NCBI GenBank assembly: GCA_002747515.1
Contig: PDPP01000021.1
Coordinates: 1 to 57,317 of the forward strand
Source of the DNA: Candidatus Moraniibacteriota bacterium
GTDB lineage: Bacteria > Patescibacteriota > Minisyncoccia > Moranbacterales > GCA-2747515
Length of the DNA stretch: 57,317 nt
Direction of reading: 5' to 3'
Part shown: positions 23,279-32,489 of the stretch, piece by piece
Layout: each line of letters begins with the position of its first letter
How positions within the stretch are numbered: position 1 is the first letter of the stretch
Made by a program: the position numbers and the translations under genes
Notes under the pieces: generated by a model
The model's database searches: none
Seen by the model: the letters and a program-made list of their open reading frames with translations, nothing else
Told to the model about the DNA's origin: nothing

Positions 23279-25240
23279 ATGCAAAAATTTGACTTACACA
23301 AACATTTTGAGCCGACGGGGGATCAGCCGCGGGCGATTGAACAGTTGGTTGATAGCGTGTTGTCTGGTAGTGCTGCGCAGACGCTTTTGGGTGTGACGGG
23401 GTCAGGGAAGACGTTTACGGTGGCAAATGTGATTCAAGAGGTGCAAAAGCCGACGCTGGTCATTGCGCACAATAAGACATTGGCAGCGCAGCTTGTGCAG
23501 GAGTTTCGGACGTTTTTTCCGCAGAATGCAGTGGAATATTTTGTGTCGTATTATGACTATTATCAGCCAGAAGCGTATGTGCATGCATCGGATACATATA
23601 TTGACAAAGAGGTGGAGATTAATGAAGAAATTGATCGGTTGCGTCACGCTGCGACTGCTGCGCTTTTGACACGTAGAGATGTAATTATTGTGGCGAGTGT
23701 ATCATGTATCTATGGTTTGGGATCACCAGCGTTTTATAGGGACAGTATGATGACGATTAGAGTAGGTGATGTGATTGATCGAGAGGATTTACTGAAGAAA
23801 TTGATTGACTTGCATTATGAGCGTAGTGACATATTGTCGCGCGCAAAGTTTCGTGCAACTGGACCGACGATTGATATTGTGCCTGCTGGGCGAGAAGCGA
23901 TTATGCGGATTATGATGCGAGGGACGCGTGTTGTGCGGATTATGGAAATTGATTTGGTAAGTGGAGAGAAGCGTGCAAGTTTTGATGAAATGATTATTTA
24001 TCCAGCAAAACATTTTGTCGTGACGGAGCCAGTATTGCAGAGTTCGCTGGATCAAATTCAAAAAGATTTGACAGAGCAATTGGCATTTTTTCAAAAAGAA
24101 GGGAAATTACTTGAGGCACAAAGATTGGAAATACGTACCAGACAAGACATTGAAATGATGAAGGAGCTCGGGTATTGTAATGGTATTGAAAATTATTCTC
24201 TGTATCTTACAGGGCGAGAAGTAGGTGAAGCGCCGTATACACTTATGGATTATTTTCCTGAGGATTATTTGCTTGTGATTGATGAATCACACGTGACTGT
24301 GCCACAAATTGGTGGGATGTACAATGGCGATAGAGCGCGAAAACAAAATCTCGTGGATTATGGATTTCGTTTACCGAGTGCATTGGATAATCGACCACTA
24401 AACTTTGATGAATTTGAAAAACGCATGGGACAAACAATTTTTGTTTCAGCGACACCGGCAGAATACGAGCAGAAAAAAAGCACAAAAATGATTGAACAAA
24501 TTATTCGTCCAACAGGACTTGTAGATCCAGAGTTAATTATTCGTCCGACAAATAAACAGGTGCAAGATGTGATTACAGAGATCGGGGAAGTAGTAAAAAA
24601 GGGCGAACGTGTACTCATTACAACACTAACTAAAAAACAAGCAGAGGATCTTTCTGAATATCTTGACGAAAATAATATCAAATCAAAATATTTACATTCT
24701 GATGTGGACACGCTTGACCGTATTACAATATTGGAGGAATTGCGACGAGGTGTGTTTGATGTGCTTGTTGGTGTAAATCTTTTGCGAGAAGGTTTGGATT
24801 TGCCAGAGGTATCGCTCGTGGCAATTCTTGATGCAGATAAAGAAGGATTTTTGCGCTCAGAAGTGTCGCTCATTCAGACGATTGGACGTGCAGCACGTAA
24901 TGCTGAGGGTCGCGTGATACTGTACGCGGATAAAATCACAGGATCTCTGAAAAAAGCAATCGATGAAACAGAGCGTCGTCGTAAAATACAATTGCAATAC
25001 AATAAAGAACATAATATTACACCACAAACCATTAAAAAACACATTGAATCAATTGTAAAAAATACACCAAAAGATATAAAAGAAAAAGCAAAGGAATTTG
25101 TGACAATGGCACGGATAGAAAACATTGACGGATATATCAAACAACGAGAAATGGACATGAAAAAAGCTGCGACATCATTAAATTTTGAAGAAGCAGCAAT
25201 GATTCGCGATGAAATCAAAGAATTGCGAAAAATGCGGTGA
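23279..25240 (+). CDS. uvrB: Excinuclease ABC subunit B
   Basis: UvrB verifies DNA damage and loads UvrC in nucleotide excision repair. The 653-aa protein is full length: Walker A GVTGSGKT, the beta-hairpin YYDYYQPEAY, DEAD-type VIDESH, helicase motifs VSATPAEYE and LLREGLDLPEVSLVAILDADKEGFLRS, QTIGRAARN, and a C-terminal UVR domain (LNFEEAAMIRDEIKEL). The ORF track begins at a GTG eight codons earlier; the ATG at 23279 (MQKFDLHKHF) fits the family. The first third is clearly more G+C-rich than the neighbours. Confidence 0.96.
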   Translation: MQKFDLHKHFEPTGDQPRAIEQLVDSVLSGSAAQTLLGVTGSGKTFTVANVIQEVQKPTLVIAHNKTLAAQLVQEFRTFFPQNAVEYFVSYYDYYQPEAYVHASDTYIDKEVEINEEIDRLRHAATAALLTRRDVIIVASVSCIYGLGSPAFYRDSMMTIRVGDVIDREDLLKKLIDLHYERSDILSRAKFRATGPTIDIVPAGREAIMRIMMRGTRVVRIMEIDLVSGEKRASFDEMIIYPAKHFVVTEPVLQSSLDQIQKDLTEQLAFFQKEGKLLEAQRLEIRTRQDIEMMKELGYCNGIENYSLYLTGREVGEAPYTLMDYFPEDYLLVIDESHVTVPQIGGMYNGDRARKQNLVDYGFRLPSALDNRPLNFDEFEKRMGQTIFVSATPAEYEQKKSTKMIEQIIRPTGLVDPELIIRPTNKQVQDVITEIGEVVKKGERVLITTLTKKQAEDLSEYLDENNIKSKYLHSDVDTLDRITILEELRRGVFDVLVGVNLLREGLDLPEVSLVAILDADKEGFLRSEVSLIQTIGRAARNAEGRVILYADKITGSLKKAIDETERRRKIQLQYNKEHNITPQTIKKHIESIVKNTPKDIKEKAKEFVTMARIENIDGYIKQREMDMKKAATSLNFEEAAMIRDEIKELRKMR

Positions 25241-25258
25241 TACAAGAATTATGATGTA

Positions 25259-25267
25259 TGATATACT
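25259..25267 (+). promoter_or_regulatory. Extended -10 element next to a start codon
   Basis: TGATATACT ends 8 nt before the ATG at 25276. The predicted mRNA is leaderless or almost so. Confidence 0.55.
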
Positions 25268-25275
25268 AGAAAACT

Positions 25276-25872
25276 ATGAAAAAAAAGTTACAAAAAACAA
25301 AGAAGAAAATTATCAGTGCATATGCGCACAAACATCCATTATTGTTTTTTATGATTGTTTTCAATGTTTTTGTAATTACAGTCATTTTTGTAAGTAATGC
25401 AATGATTGATGATTTGGATATGATTAATGCAAAAAGAATTCTTTTTCATCAACCAGATCCTGAGTTACAAAGAGAGGTGGAGATAATGCTTGCGGGATAT
25501 CCAATGGTAGAAATGGCACCGTATATTGCAGCAGAGAATAGAAAAGTTGCCGCATTTTTGGTAGCAATTGGTAAAAAAGAAAGTGCATGGGGCAAACGAT
25601 CACCAAAATTACATGGAAAAGATTGCTATAATTATTGGGGATTTCGTAGAAAAGATAAAAAGATGGGCAGTGAAGGACATACATGTTTTGATTCACCGGA
25701 GCAAGCCGTGCGTATTGTAGCGAGACGTATTCATCATTTGATTAAGAGGGGATATGATACACCAGAAAAAATGGTGTTGTGGAAGTGTGGTGATTGCACT
25801 GGTCCAGAATCTGTAGGTGCAGGAAAATGGATACAAGATGTGGATTTATATTATAAAAAAATGATCGAATAA
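25276..25872 (+). CDS. Membrane-anchored lysozyme/glucosaminidase-like protein
   Basis: A 198-aa protein: a basic N-terminus, membrane anchor at about 23-43 (LLFFMIVFNVFVITVIFVS), then an outer domain with a lysozyme-like layout. AIGKKESAWGK carries the candidate catalytic Glu, followed by CYNYWGFR and GHTCFDSPEQAVRIVARRI. Two Cys pairs could form disulfides. Proteins like this trim peptidoglycan, here tethered to the membrane. It has its own -10 element and a bidirectional terminator. The fold call is moderate; the cleavage specificity is unknown. Confidence 0.65.
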   Translation: MKKKLQKTKKKIISAYAHKHPLLFFMIVFNVFVITVIFVSNAMIDDLDMINAKRILFHQPDPELQREVEIMLAGYPMVEMAPYIAAENRKVAAFLVAIGKKESAWGKRSPKLHGKDCYNYWGFRRKDKKMGSEGHTCFDSPEQAVRIVARRIHHLIKRGYDTPEKMVLWKCGDCTGPESVGAGKWIQDVDLYYKKMIE

Positions 25873-25944
25873 TTTTTTTGTAATATTTTAGAATTTATCT
25901 ACACTTCCTCTTTTGTATATGAAATTCTCAGATTGTAATATAAA

Positions 25945-25987
25945 TGAAAAAGCTATTTCATAGAAATTCTATGAAATAGCTTTTTTT
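25945..25987. terminator. Bidirectional terminator
   Basis: AAAAAGCTATTTCATAGAA/TTCTATGAAATAGCTTTTT is a perfect 19-bp palindrome with A- and T-runs on either side, between convergent genes. Confidence 0.9.
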
Positions 25988-26267
25988 ACATGTGTTTGTA
26001 CAATTCTTTGATTATTGCAGAACGCATTTCAGGTGGACACGTTTTGTACAACATTTGAGCTTCGGCAGGAGTTCGTAATTTTGGGATGGCTTGTTTTACA
26101 AGTGCAATCCATTTATCCATTACTACAGTTTTCATATCGGATCGACATGTTCTATATAATTCCTGAGCTTCAGCAGGTGTGTTGAGAGGAGGTATTTCTC
26201 CAGTTATATAAAAGTATACGTAGATTTCATCGATTTCGAGTAGTTTTGCAATATTTGCTACATCCAT
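25986..26267 (-). CDS. Small protein with an internal duplication
   Basis: A 93-aa protein of unknown function built from two copies of a helical repeat of about 30 aa: TPAEAQELYRTCRSDMKTVVMDKW and TPAEAQMLYKTCPPEMRSAIIKEL. Each copy has one Cys at the same place, so a disulfide or metal site is possible. The start has a good GAGGAG ribosome-binding site 8 nt upstream and a near-perfect promoter, so expression should be strong. No signal peptide or membrane helix. It is monocistronic. Confidence 0.7.
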   Translation of the reverse strand: MDVANIAKLLEIDEIYVYFYITGEIPPLNTPAEAQELYRTCRSDMKTVVMDKWIALVKQAIPKLRTPAEAQMLYKTCPPEMRSAIIKELYKHM

Positions 26268-26319
26268 GAGATTTTTCTCCTCTATGATTGTATGTTTTTT
26301 TCAAAGGACGATTCTGTAC

Positions 26320-26349
26320 ATTATATATTTTATTTTTTTGCATTGTCAA
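26320..26349 (-). promoter_or_regulatory. Strong sigma70-type promoter TTGACA-N18-TATAAT
   Basis: Minus strand: TTGACA (26349-26344) and TATAAT (26325-26320), both consensus. It drives the duplicated-repeat small protein; the long ORF at 26227-26631 on this strand is a shadow. Confidence 0.75.
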
Positions 26350-26431
26350 TAATCTTTCCATTTTTATTGACGAAAAGTATAAAATACGAGAAGATGACAC
26401 TATTGTTCTGTTATTAAAATATACAATATTT

Positions 26432-27706
26432 ATGGAATATAAAAAATATACGTTGAAAAATGGGTTACGTGTTGTGCTAGTTCCGATAAAAGAAATGACA
26501 ACGGCAACGGCTTTAATTTGCGTTGGTACAGGATCACGATATGAGGATAAAAAGGAAAATGGTCTTGCGCATTTTCTGGAACATATGTTTTTTAAAGGTA
26601 CAAAAAAACGTCCAAAGTCGATGAATATCACAAAAGAACTTGATGCACTTGGATCACATCATAATGCATATACAGGAAAAGATCGCACAGGATATTATAC
26701 AAAAGTGCCAGCAACAAATATTTTACCTGCACTTGATGTGCTCAACGATTTATTTCTCAATGCAACAATCAAAAACACAGAGATCAAAAAAGAATCAGGT
26801 ACAATTGTGCAAGAAATTAATATGTATGAGGATATGCCTTCGCGATTGGTATATGATGTTTTTGAAAATTTGTTGTATGGCAAAGATCATCCGCTAGGTC
26901 GTGATATCATCGGTACAAAAAAAAATGTGATGTCATTTGTACGTAAGGATTTTATGAATTATCTTGAACGATGCTATACAGCAGAAAATACAGTGATTTG
27001 CGTAACGGGAAATTTTCCGCAGACAAAAGTACTCAAAAAGATTCGTGAAGATTTCAAAGAGATGCGAATAGGTGAAAAACCAGCACATGAATTATTTATA
27101 TGTGAGCAAGAGGAGCCGGAAATTATGATTAAGCATAAAAAAAGTGATCAAACACATTTTATGGTAGGCGTGCATACAGGTGGATTTACACATAAAGATC
27201 GTTATGTATTGTCTGTGCTAGCAAACATTCTCGGTGGTGGCATGAGTAGTCGTCTGTGGGAGGAAGTGCGTGAAAAGAGGGGTTTGGCATATAGTGTACA
27301 AGCACTTGTAGACTTTTATCCGGAGACAGGATTTTTTGTAGCAAAAGCTGGGGTGGAGCATGAAAATCTCATTGAGACATTACAGATTATTCTAAAGGAA
27401 ATGAAAAAAATTGCAAAAAACGGTGTAAAGAAAGAAGAATTTGATAAAGCACGTAGCGGATTTGAAGGGCGATTGGCATTTAGTCTTGAAACATCAGATA
27501 CAATTGCAGGAAGTTTTGCAGAGCAAGAAGCTGTGCGAAATGAAATTATTGTACCAGAAGAATCTCTTAAGCGAATTAAAAAAGTGACACAAAAAGATAT
27601 TCAGCGTGTAGCAAAAGAAATATTTGTAAATGATAAATTAAATTGTGCAATTATCGGTCCACAGAAAGAAAATGAGAAAAAGATAAAAGAAGTATTACAT
27701 TTTTAA
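26432..27706 (+). CDS. M16 family (pitrilysin/processing-peptidase-like) zinc peptidase
   Basis: A 424-aa metallopeptidase. The inverted zinc motif HFLEH is at residues 47-51 and the distal ligand lies in GTIVQEINMYEDMPSRL. The second half holds the usual inactive partner-type domain (GGGMSSRLWEEVREKRGLAYSV). The length fits a two-domain subunit that works as a dimer, as in YmxG/mitochondrial processing peptidase relatives. The ORF track starts 48 codons upstream in AT-rich non-coding DNA; the ATG at 26432 (MEYKKYTLKNGLRVVL) is the family start. There is no signal peptide. A terminator follows. Confidence 0.92.
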   Translation: MEYKKYTLKNGLRVVLVPIKEMTTATALICVGTGSRYEDKKENGLAHFLEHMFFKGTKKRPKSMNITKELDALGSHHNAYTGKDRTGYYTKVPATNILPALDVLNDLFLNATIKNTEIKKESGTIVQEINMYEDMPSRLVYDVFENLLYGKDHPLGRDIIGTKKNVMSFVRKDFMNYLERCYTAENTVICVTGNFPQTKVLKKIREDFKEMRIGEKPAHELFICEQEEPEIMIKHKKSDQTHFMVGVHTGGFTHKDRYVLSVLANILGGGMSSRLWEEVREKRGLAYSVQALVDFYPETGFFVAKAGVEHENLIETLQIILKEMKKIAKNGVKKEEFDKARSGFEGRLAFSLETSDTIAGSFAEQEAVRNEIIVPEESLKRIKKVTQKDIQRVAKEIFVNDKLNCAIIGPQKENEKKIKEVLHF

Positions 27707-27721
27707 TAGATCAAAAAAAGA

Positions 27722-27757
27722 AAACAACCATAGGTTTCTTCTTGGTTGTTTTTTTAT
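27722..27757 (+). terminator. Rho-independent terminator
   Basis: AAAACAACCA/TGGTTGTTTT stem with a 12-nt loop and T-run ends the M16 peptidase gene. Confidence 0.8.
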
Positions 27758-27798
27758 GTATTTTGTGCTAGTGTATAGTGAAATTTAATCACTGACAT

Positions 27799-28788
27799 AT
27801 GAGTCGATCAATAGATATATCTTCAAATACAGTTATTAGGATTGTTGCAATTATTTTAGGTGCGTGGCTTTTGTATGTGATTAGGGATGTAATTTGGCTT
27901 TTTCTTGTTTCGATTATTATTACAGCAGCGCTAAATCCCATTATCAAGAGTGCGCAAAAATTTTTTCGATCACCGAGGACATCAGCTGTAGTTGTTGTGT
28001 ATGTATCTTTTTTTGTGATACTTGGGTTTCTTGTATCAATTATCGTACCAGCATTGACAGAGCAGTTCACAGAACTTCTTCATGATTTACCAGGTTTTTT
28101 TTCGCAAGTAATTCCATCTAATATCACTGTGCCAAATGATGTATCGTTTGCAGATGTTAGTCAAAGATTGATTGGAATGATAAATAATCCATTTTCTACA
28201 ACTGTAGGATTTTTTACAGGTATTATTTCAACCATTGCAGTAATTTCCATGTCATTTTATATGTCGCTTCAAGATGATGGATTGAAGGAATCATTACTTA
28301 TCATTACACCAGAACAACATAAAAAATACATCGCATCACTTATTAATCGTATTCAAGAAAATTTTGGACGATGGGTGGTTGGTCAATTAGTAACCATGGT
28401 TTTTGTGGGCGTTTTATATTATATAGCCTTAATTATTCTTGGCGTGCCTTATGCGCCAGTTCTCGCTCTTATTGGAGGACTTCTTGAAATTGTGCCATAT
28501 TTTGGCCCAATTATTTCAGCGATTCCAGCAATGATTTTTGGTTTTATGATGGATCCTGTTGTAGGCATTACTGTGGGCGTTGCATATCTTGGAATTAATA
28601 TGATTGAAAATTATTTCCTTATTCCAAAAATTATGAACAAAGCTGTTGGTCTTAATCCTGTTTTGGTAATTCTCGTTTTGCTTATTGGTGCAAAAATTGC
28701 TGGAGTGATTGGAATTCTTCTTGCTGTGCCACTTGCAGGAGCTGTTGGACTTTTTCTCAAAGATGTTATGGAACAAAAAATTTCTTAG
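27799..28788 (+). CDS. AI-2E family (PerM/YdiK-like) membrane transporter
   Basis: A 329-aa polytopic membrane protein of the AI-2E transporter family (PF01594). It has about eight hydrophobic segments and the conserved C-terminal stretch GQLVTMVFVGVLYYIALIILGVPYAPVLALIGGLLEIVPYFGPIISAIPA, then NMIENYFLIPKIM. Members export autoinducer-2, ions or unknown solutes; none of these can be chosen here. The gene stands alone, with the ATG 11 nt downstream of a TTTAATCA stretch and no clear ribosome-binding site. Confidence 0.9.
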   Translation: MSRSIDISSNTVIRIVAIILGAWLLYVIRDVIWLFLVSIIITAALNPIIKSAQKFFRSPRTSAVVVVYVSFFVILGFLVSIIVPALTEQFTELLHDLPGFFSQVIPSNITVPNDVSFADVSQRLIGMINNPFSTTVGFFTGIISTIAVISMSFYMSLQDDGLKESLLIITPEQHKKYIASLINRIQENFGRWVVGQLVTMVFVGVLYYIALIILGVPYAPVLALIGGLLEIVPYFGPIISAIPAMIFGFMMDPVVGITVGVAYLGINMIENYFLIPKIMNKAVGLNPVLVILVLLIGAKIAGVIGILLAVPLAGAVGLFLKDVMEQKIS

Positions 28789-28862
28789 ATTTTCAGTATA
28801 TTGTTTTAGGTTTATTATAAAGGGGGAGTATTATACAAAAATAATAAATAAAATATATTTGT

Positions 28863-29936
28863 ATGAAAAAAATATTTTCAAAAAGAAAAATAATTTTTCT
28901 TTTTGTTTTTTGGGTGACAATATTTGGATGGTCGTTTTTTTCTATTTGGAGATATTCGCAAAATAAGATATATAATAAAAAAGATGTAATTGAATCAGTA
29001 AATATTTCTATTATAACTGATATTGATCATTGCCCTTCACGGTCATCTGTGTCTGAAGAAAACCTTTCACAATTTATATCTTTTACAAAAGAGCATGATT
29101 TTGATTTTGTGATTAGTTTGGGGGATAATGCGAGTCATGGATTGGCGAAATGTTCTGAAACAGGAGATCAAGATGTGCGATATATTGCAGATAAAATTCG
29201 TTCTATTGGAAAGCCTACATATTTTGTGTTAGGTGATCATGATATACAGAGTGAAGTATACTCTTTTGAGGCGTGGTTGGAGATGATACAAAAAGAGAAA
29301 ACATTTTATTCTTTTGATGTAAAAGATGTACATGTTGTTGTATTGGATACAGTGCTTGGTGGAGAACCGATGAGTGATCGATGCACAGAAAAAGAAGAGT
29401 GCATAAAGCAGATTCAGCGTATAAAAGATGCAAAGAAAAAACCATTTCTTGAATACAAAAAATTGTATCCTCATACAGAAAAAACTTTAGAACGTGAACG
29501 ATTAAAACAAGAGAAAATACTGAAAGATATGAGGCGAGAAATTAAGTTGACGAGACATCCAAAGGTACGAGATGCAGGAAGGATTTCTCAGGTACAGATT
29601 GATTGGTTGAAAAAAGATATAAAAAAAACTAAACGAGATAAAATTTTGGTATTTAGTGACCATCCTCTTTTTCCTTTTGCATCAGATAGAAAATCATATA
29701 ATGTAGTTGATGCAGATATAGTGCGAGATATTTTAAAAAAAAGTAAAAAGAATGTTGTGTGTATCTCAGGAGAAGCACATTTGTGGCATGATGAAATCAT
29801 CGATGGAATACAATATTATATTATTGATGAATTTAAAAAAGCGAATGGTTCTTGGGCGGTTTTTTCTTGGGATGAAAACGGGTATTATTTGGAAAAAATT
29901 ACACATTCAAAAGAAGATAAAAAAGTTAATCAATAA
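28863..29936 (+). CDS. Membrane-anchored calcineurin-like metallophosphoesterase (paralogue)
   Basis: A 357-aa protein with an N-terminal anchor (residues about 9-30) and an outer phosphoesterase domain. Metal-site blocks are more regular than in the paralogue at 1504: ITDIDHC (DxH), SLGDNASHG, LGDHDIQ, FSDHPLFP and SGEAHLWHD. GDHD replaces the usual GNHD. Between blocks, residues about 185-245 form a highly charged helical insert (KKLYPHTEKTLERERLKQEKILKDMRREIK) that is absent from the other copy and may contact a partner. It is monocistronic. The substrate is unknown. Confidence 0.8.
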   Translation: MKKIFSKRKIIFLFVFWVTIFGWSFFSIWRYSQNKIYNKKDVIESVNISIITDIDHCPSRSSVSEENLSQFISFTKEHDFDFVISLGDNASHGLAKCSETGDQDVRYIADKIRSIGKPTYFVLGDHDIQSEVYSFEAWLEMIQKEKTFYSFDVKDVHVVVLDTVLGGEPMSDRCTEKEECIKQIQRIKDAKKKPFLEYKKLYPHTEKTLERERLKQEKILKDMRREIKLTRHPKVRDAGRISQVQIDWLKKDIKKTKRDKILVFSDHPLFPFASDRKSYNVVDADIVRDILKKSKKNVVCISGEAHLWHDEIIDGIQYYIIDEFKKANGSWAVFSWDENGYYLEKITHSKEDKKVNQ

Positions 29937-30080
29937 GTGTAATTATACTTTTGTATTTTTTTATGGAATCGTGATTTGTTGATGGTTTTGAATGTGTGTA
30001 GAATCAATTTTTAAAATCTTTTATATTTTTTCATTTTTTATATTTTTGTAGTTTTAGAGTAATTTTGTTAGTATTTATAC

Positions 30081-31016
30081 ATGAATGAAAAATATAAACA
30101 ACCCGAAGGAGGGTTATTGCAATCACAAGAATGGGCAAATGTACTTCGTGCAGAAGGAAAAAAAATTATTGAAATATCTTCGCGTGAAAAAATATTTTTT
30201 GGTGTGGAGCAAAAATTGCCATTTGTAGGTACATATGTGTATTTTCCTCGTATTTTTGATATAGATGATGTTTTTGTGGAGGAGGTTTCCCGTTTTCATT
30301 CTGCGTGGGTGCGATGTGATATTTCTAAGGATAGTGATTTACGCTGTTTTGAAAAATGTGATAAGAAAATTATATCTTCTCCTCATGATATGCAACCAAA
30401 AGAAAATTTTATTGTAGATATTACAGTTGCAGAAGATGAATTGTTGTCACATATGAAAAGTAAAACACGTTATAATATACGTCTTGCACGAAAAAAAGGT
30501 GTACATGTATTTACAACAAAAGAACAAAAATATATTGATGCCTTTATTGCATTAGTGAGAGATACTGCAAGAAGGAAAGGTGTGTCATTTCATGTAGGTG
30601 AACACTATAAAAAAATTATTACACAATTGCCAGAAGATGTAATTGATTTGTATGTTGCAGAATATGAGGGAGAGGTGATTGCAGCAAACCTTATATCATT
30701 TTATGGAGGAGTTGCTACGTATTTACATGGGGCAACATCAGATGAACATCGTAATGTTATGGCGCCGTTTTTATTGCAGTGGACTGCTATACAAGATGCA
30801 AAAAAAAGAGAATGTCGATGGTATGATTTTGGTGGCATTTTTTCACATTCTGATGATTTAGGAAAAAAGGGAATTACACGTTTCAAAAAAGGATTTGCAC
30901 CAAAAGAAAAAATTTATACATCGCTTGGGTCTTATGACCTCGTTTTATCTCCGTGGCGATATTTTTTGTATAAGATAATGCAAAGAGCACAAAAGAAATT
31001 AACACAGTATTTATGA
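30081..31016 (+). CDS. FemAB/FemX family peptidyltransferase
   Basis: A 311-aa FemAB-type acyltransferase made of two GNAT-like lobes. Such enzymes use aminoacyl-tRNA to add amino acids to lipid II and build peptidoglycan cross-bridges. The family blocks are visible: QSQEWANVLRAEGK, MKSKTRYNIRLARKKGV, VAEYEGEVIAANLISFYGG..TYLHGATSDEHRNVMAPFLLQWTAIQDAKKRECRWYDFGGI and RFKKGFAPKE. It lacks the coiled-coil arm of staphylococcal FemA. A MurE-like ligase follows 42 nt downstream on the same strand, which supports a role in stem-peptide branching. Confidence 0.88.
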   Translation: MNEKYKQPEGGLLQSQEWANVLRAEGKKIIEISSREKIFFGVEQKLPFVGTYVYFPRIFDIDDVFVEEVSRFHSAWVRCDISKDSDLRCFEKCDKKIISSPHDMQPKENFIVDITVAEDELLSHMKSKTRYNIRLARKKGVHVFTTKEQKYIDAFIALVRDTARRKGVSFHVGEHYKKIITQLPEDVIDLYVAEYEGEVIAANLISFYGGVATYLHGATSDEHRNVMAPFLLQWTAIQDAKKRECRWYDFGGIFSHSDDLGKKGITRFKKGFAPKEKIYTSLGSYDLVLSPWRYFLYKIMQRAQKKLTQYL

Positions 31017-31021
31017 GTGAG

Positions 31022-31030
31022 TGGTATAAT
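31022..31030 (+). promoter_or_regulatory. Extended -10 promoter TGGTATAAT
   Basis: TGG-TATAAT lies 28 nt before the murE-like ATG, between it and the femX stop, so the ligase can be transcribed on its own. Confidence 0.55.
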
Positions 31031-31058
31031 ATGTGTGTAGTACTTTTTCTAAAAATAT

Positions 31059-32399
31059 ATGCTTAATTTTATAAAAAAACATATTCCAAAAACATTATTC
31101 AAAAAATTGCAGCCAATGTATCATTTTGTCATTAATTATTTGGCGGCAGTTGTTTATCGATTTCCAAGTGAGGAATTAATTGTTGTTGGTGTCACAGGCA
31201 CAACAGGAAAAACAACTGTGACATATATGACAGCACAAATATTAGGGTATGCAGGGATGCGAGTTGGATATACATCAACAGCAATGTTTAGTGATGGAAG
31301 AACTGCATGGCTTAATGACAAAAAAATGACAATGGTTGGGCGATTTTTTACACAAAAAATGCTCAGAAAAATGGTAAATAATGGATGTAATGTAGCAATT
31401 GTGGAGACGACATCAGAGGGAGCTGTGCAGTATCGTCATCGATTTATCAATTATGATGTAATGGTGTTTACGGGATTATATCCAGAACACATTGAATCAC
31501 ATGGAGGATTTGAAAATTATAAAAAGGCAAAACAAAAATTATTTGCACACGTAAGTAATAGTAATGGAAAAGTTTTTATTGATAAAAAAGAACGCAAGAC
31601 AATTATTGCCAATCTTGATGATGAGTATGCAAAGGATTTTATTTGTTTTGATGCAAATAAAAAAATAGGGTTTTCCATTGGTATGGATAAGGTACCAGAG
31701 GATATTGAGTTAATTACGTATTCTTTTGACGGTATGTCAAAAACTGGTACAAAAATGACATTTGCTGGTGAAAAAATTCAGATGAATATTTTGGGTGACT
31801 TTAATGCAACAAATGCAGCAGCTGCAGGAAGTATTTGTCATGCTCTTGGAGTAAATAATCAGTCGATTAAAAAAGGCCTCGAAAAGATAAGAGACTTACC
31901 TGGTAGACTAGAGAGAATTGATGAAGGGCAAGATTTTACAGTAATTGTAGACTATGCATTTGAGCCAGTTGCAGTAACAAAGCTCTATGAGACAGTTCGT
32001 GTTTTAGAACCGCAAAATATCATTCACGTCCTTGGATCCGCAGGTGGTGGTCGTGACATTTCTCGTCGAGCACAACTTGGTGCAATTGCTGGTGAGAGAG
32101 CGGATATGGTAATTATTACAAATGAAGATCCCTATGATGACGATCCGCGTGCAATTATGAATGCGGTTATGGAGGGTTCTTTGCAGGCAGGAAAGAGAGA
32201 AGGTGAAAATGTTTTTATTATTGAAGATCGTGGAGATGCGATTGAGAAAGCTATTTCATTTGCAGGGAAAGATGACATTGTGCTAGTAACCGGAAAAGGA
32301 TCTGAACAAGCAATTGTTGGAAAAGATAACACGCTTGTCCCATGGGATGATCGTGATGCGGTGCGAAAAAGTTTGAAAAAAATAGGGAAAAGCTATTGA
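31059..32399 (+). CDS. MurE-like UDP-MurNAc-peptide ligase without N-terminal domain
   Basis: A 446-aa Mur ligase. The ATP loop GVTGTTGKTT is at residues 44-53, far closer to the N-terminus than in standard MurE (about 490 aa), so the UDP-binding domain 1 is missing or reduced to about 40 aa. Central domain: ETTSEGAVQYRH, TGLYPEHIESHGGFENYKKAK and GDFNATNAAAA. C-terminal domain: RLERIDEG, VDYAFEP (usually VDYAHTP) and ITNEDPYDDDP in place of the DNPR motif that selects meso-diaminopimelate. The diamino acid may thus be something else. It is preceded by femX. The family is secure; the substrate is uncertain. Confidence 0.85.
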   Translation: MLNFIKKHIPKTLFKKLQPMYHFVINYLAAVVYRFPSEELIVVGVTGTTGKTTVTYMTAQILGYAGMRVGYTSTAMFSDGRTAWLNDKKMTMVGRFFTQKMLRKMVNNGCNVAIVETTSEGAVQYRHRFINYDVMVFTGLYPEHIESHGGFENYKKAKQKLFAHVSNSNGKVFIDKKERKTIIANLDDEYAKDFICFDANKKIGFSIGMDKVPEDIELITYSFDGMSKTGTKMTFAGEKIQMNILGDFNATNAAAAGSICHALGVNNQSIKKGLEKIRDLPGRLERIDEGQDFTVIVDYAFEPVAVTKLYETVRVLEPQNIIHVLGSAGGGRDISRRAQLGAIAGERADMVIITNEDPYDDDPRAIMNAVMEGSLQAGKREGENVFIIEDRGDAIEKAISFAGKDDIVLVTGKGSEQAIVGKDNTLVPWDDRDAVRKSLKKIGKSY

Positions 32400-32424
32400 C
32401 AAAAATATTAATTTGTGCTAAAAC
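32396..32424 (+). promoter_or_regulatory. Promoter TTGACA-N17-TAAAAC
   Basis: The -35 overlaps the murE-like stop codon (TGACA). The -10 is preceded by TGC. The start site would fall inside the following hairpin. Confidence 0.5.
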
Positions 32425-32426
32425 AT

Positions 32427-32453
32427 CCTTTCCAGAAGCGGAAAGGTTTTTTA
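32427..32453 (+). terminator. Terminator of the murE-like gene
   Basis: CCTTTCC/GGAAAGG stem with a 6-nt loop, then TTTTTT. It overlaps the next gene's promoter start point. Confidence 0.7.
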
Positions 32454-32489
32454 GTTTTCTAAAATAGAAAATATTTAGGGAGGTAAAAT

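Noticed and set aside
26227-26631. 134-aa minus-strand ORF across the M16 peptidase start
   Set aside because: Covers a strong promoter and overlaps two better-supported genes.
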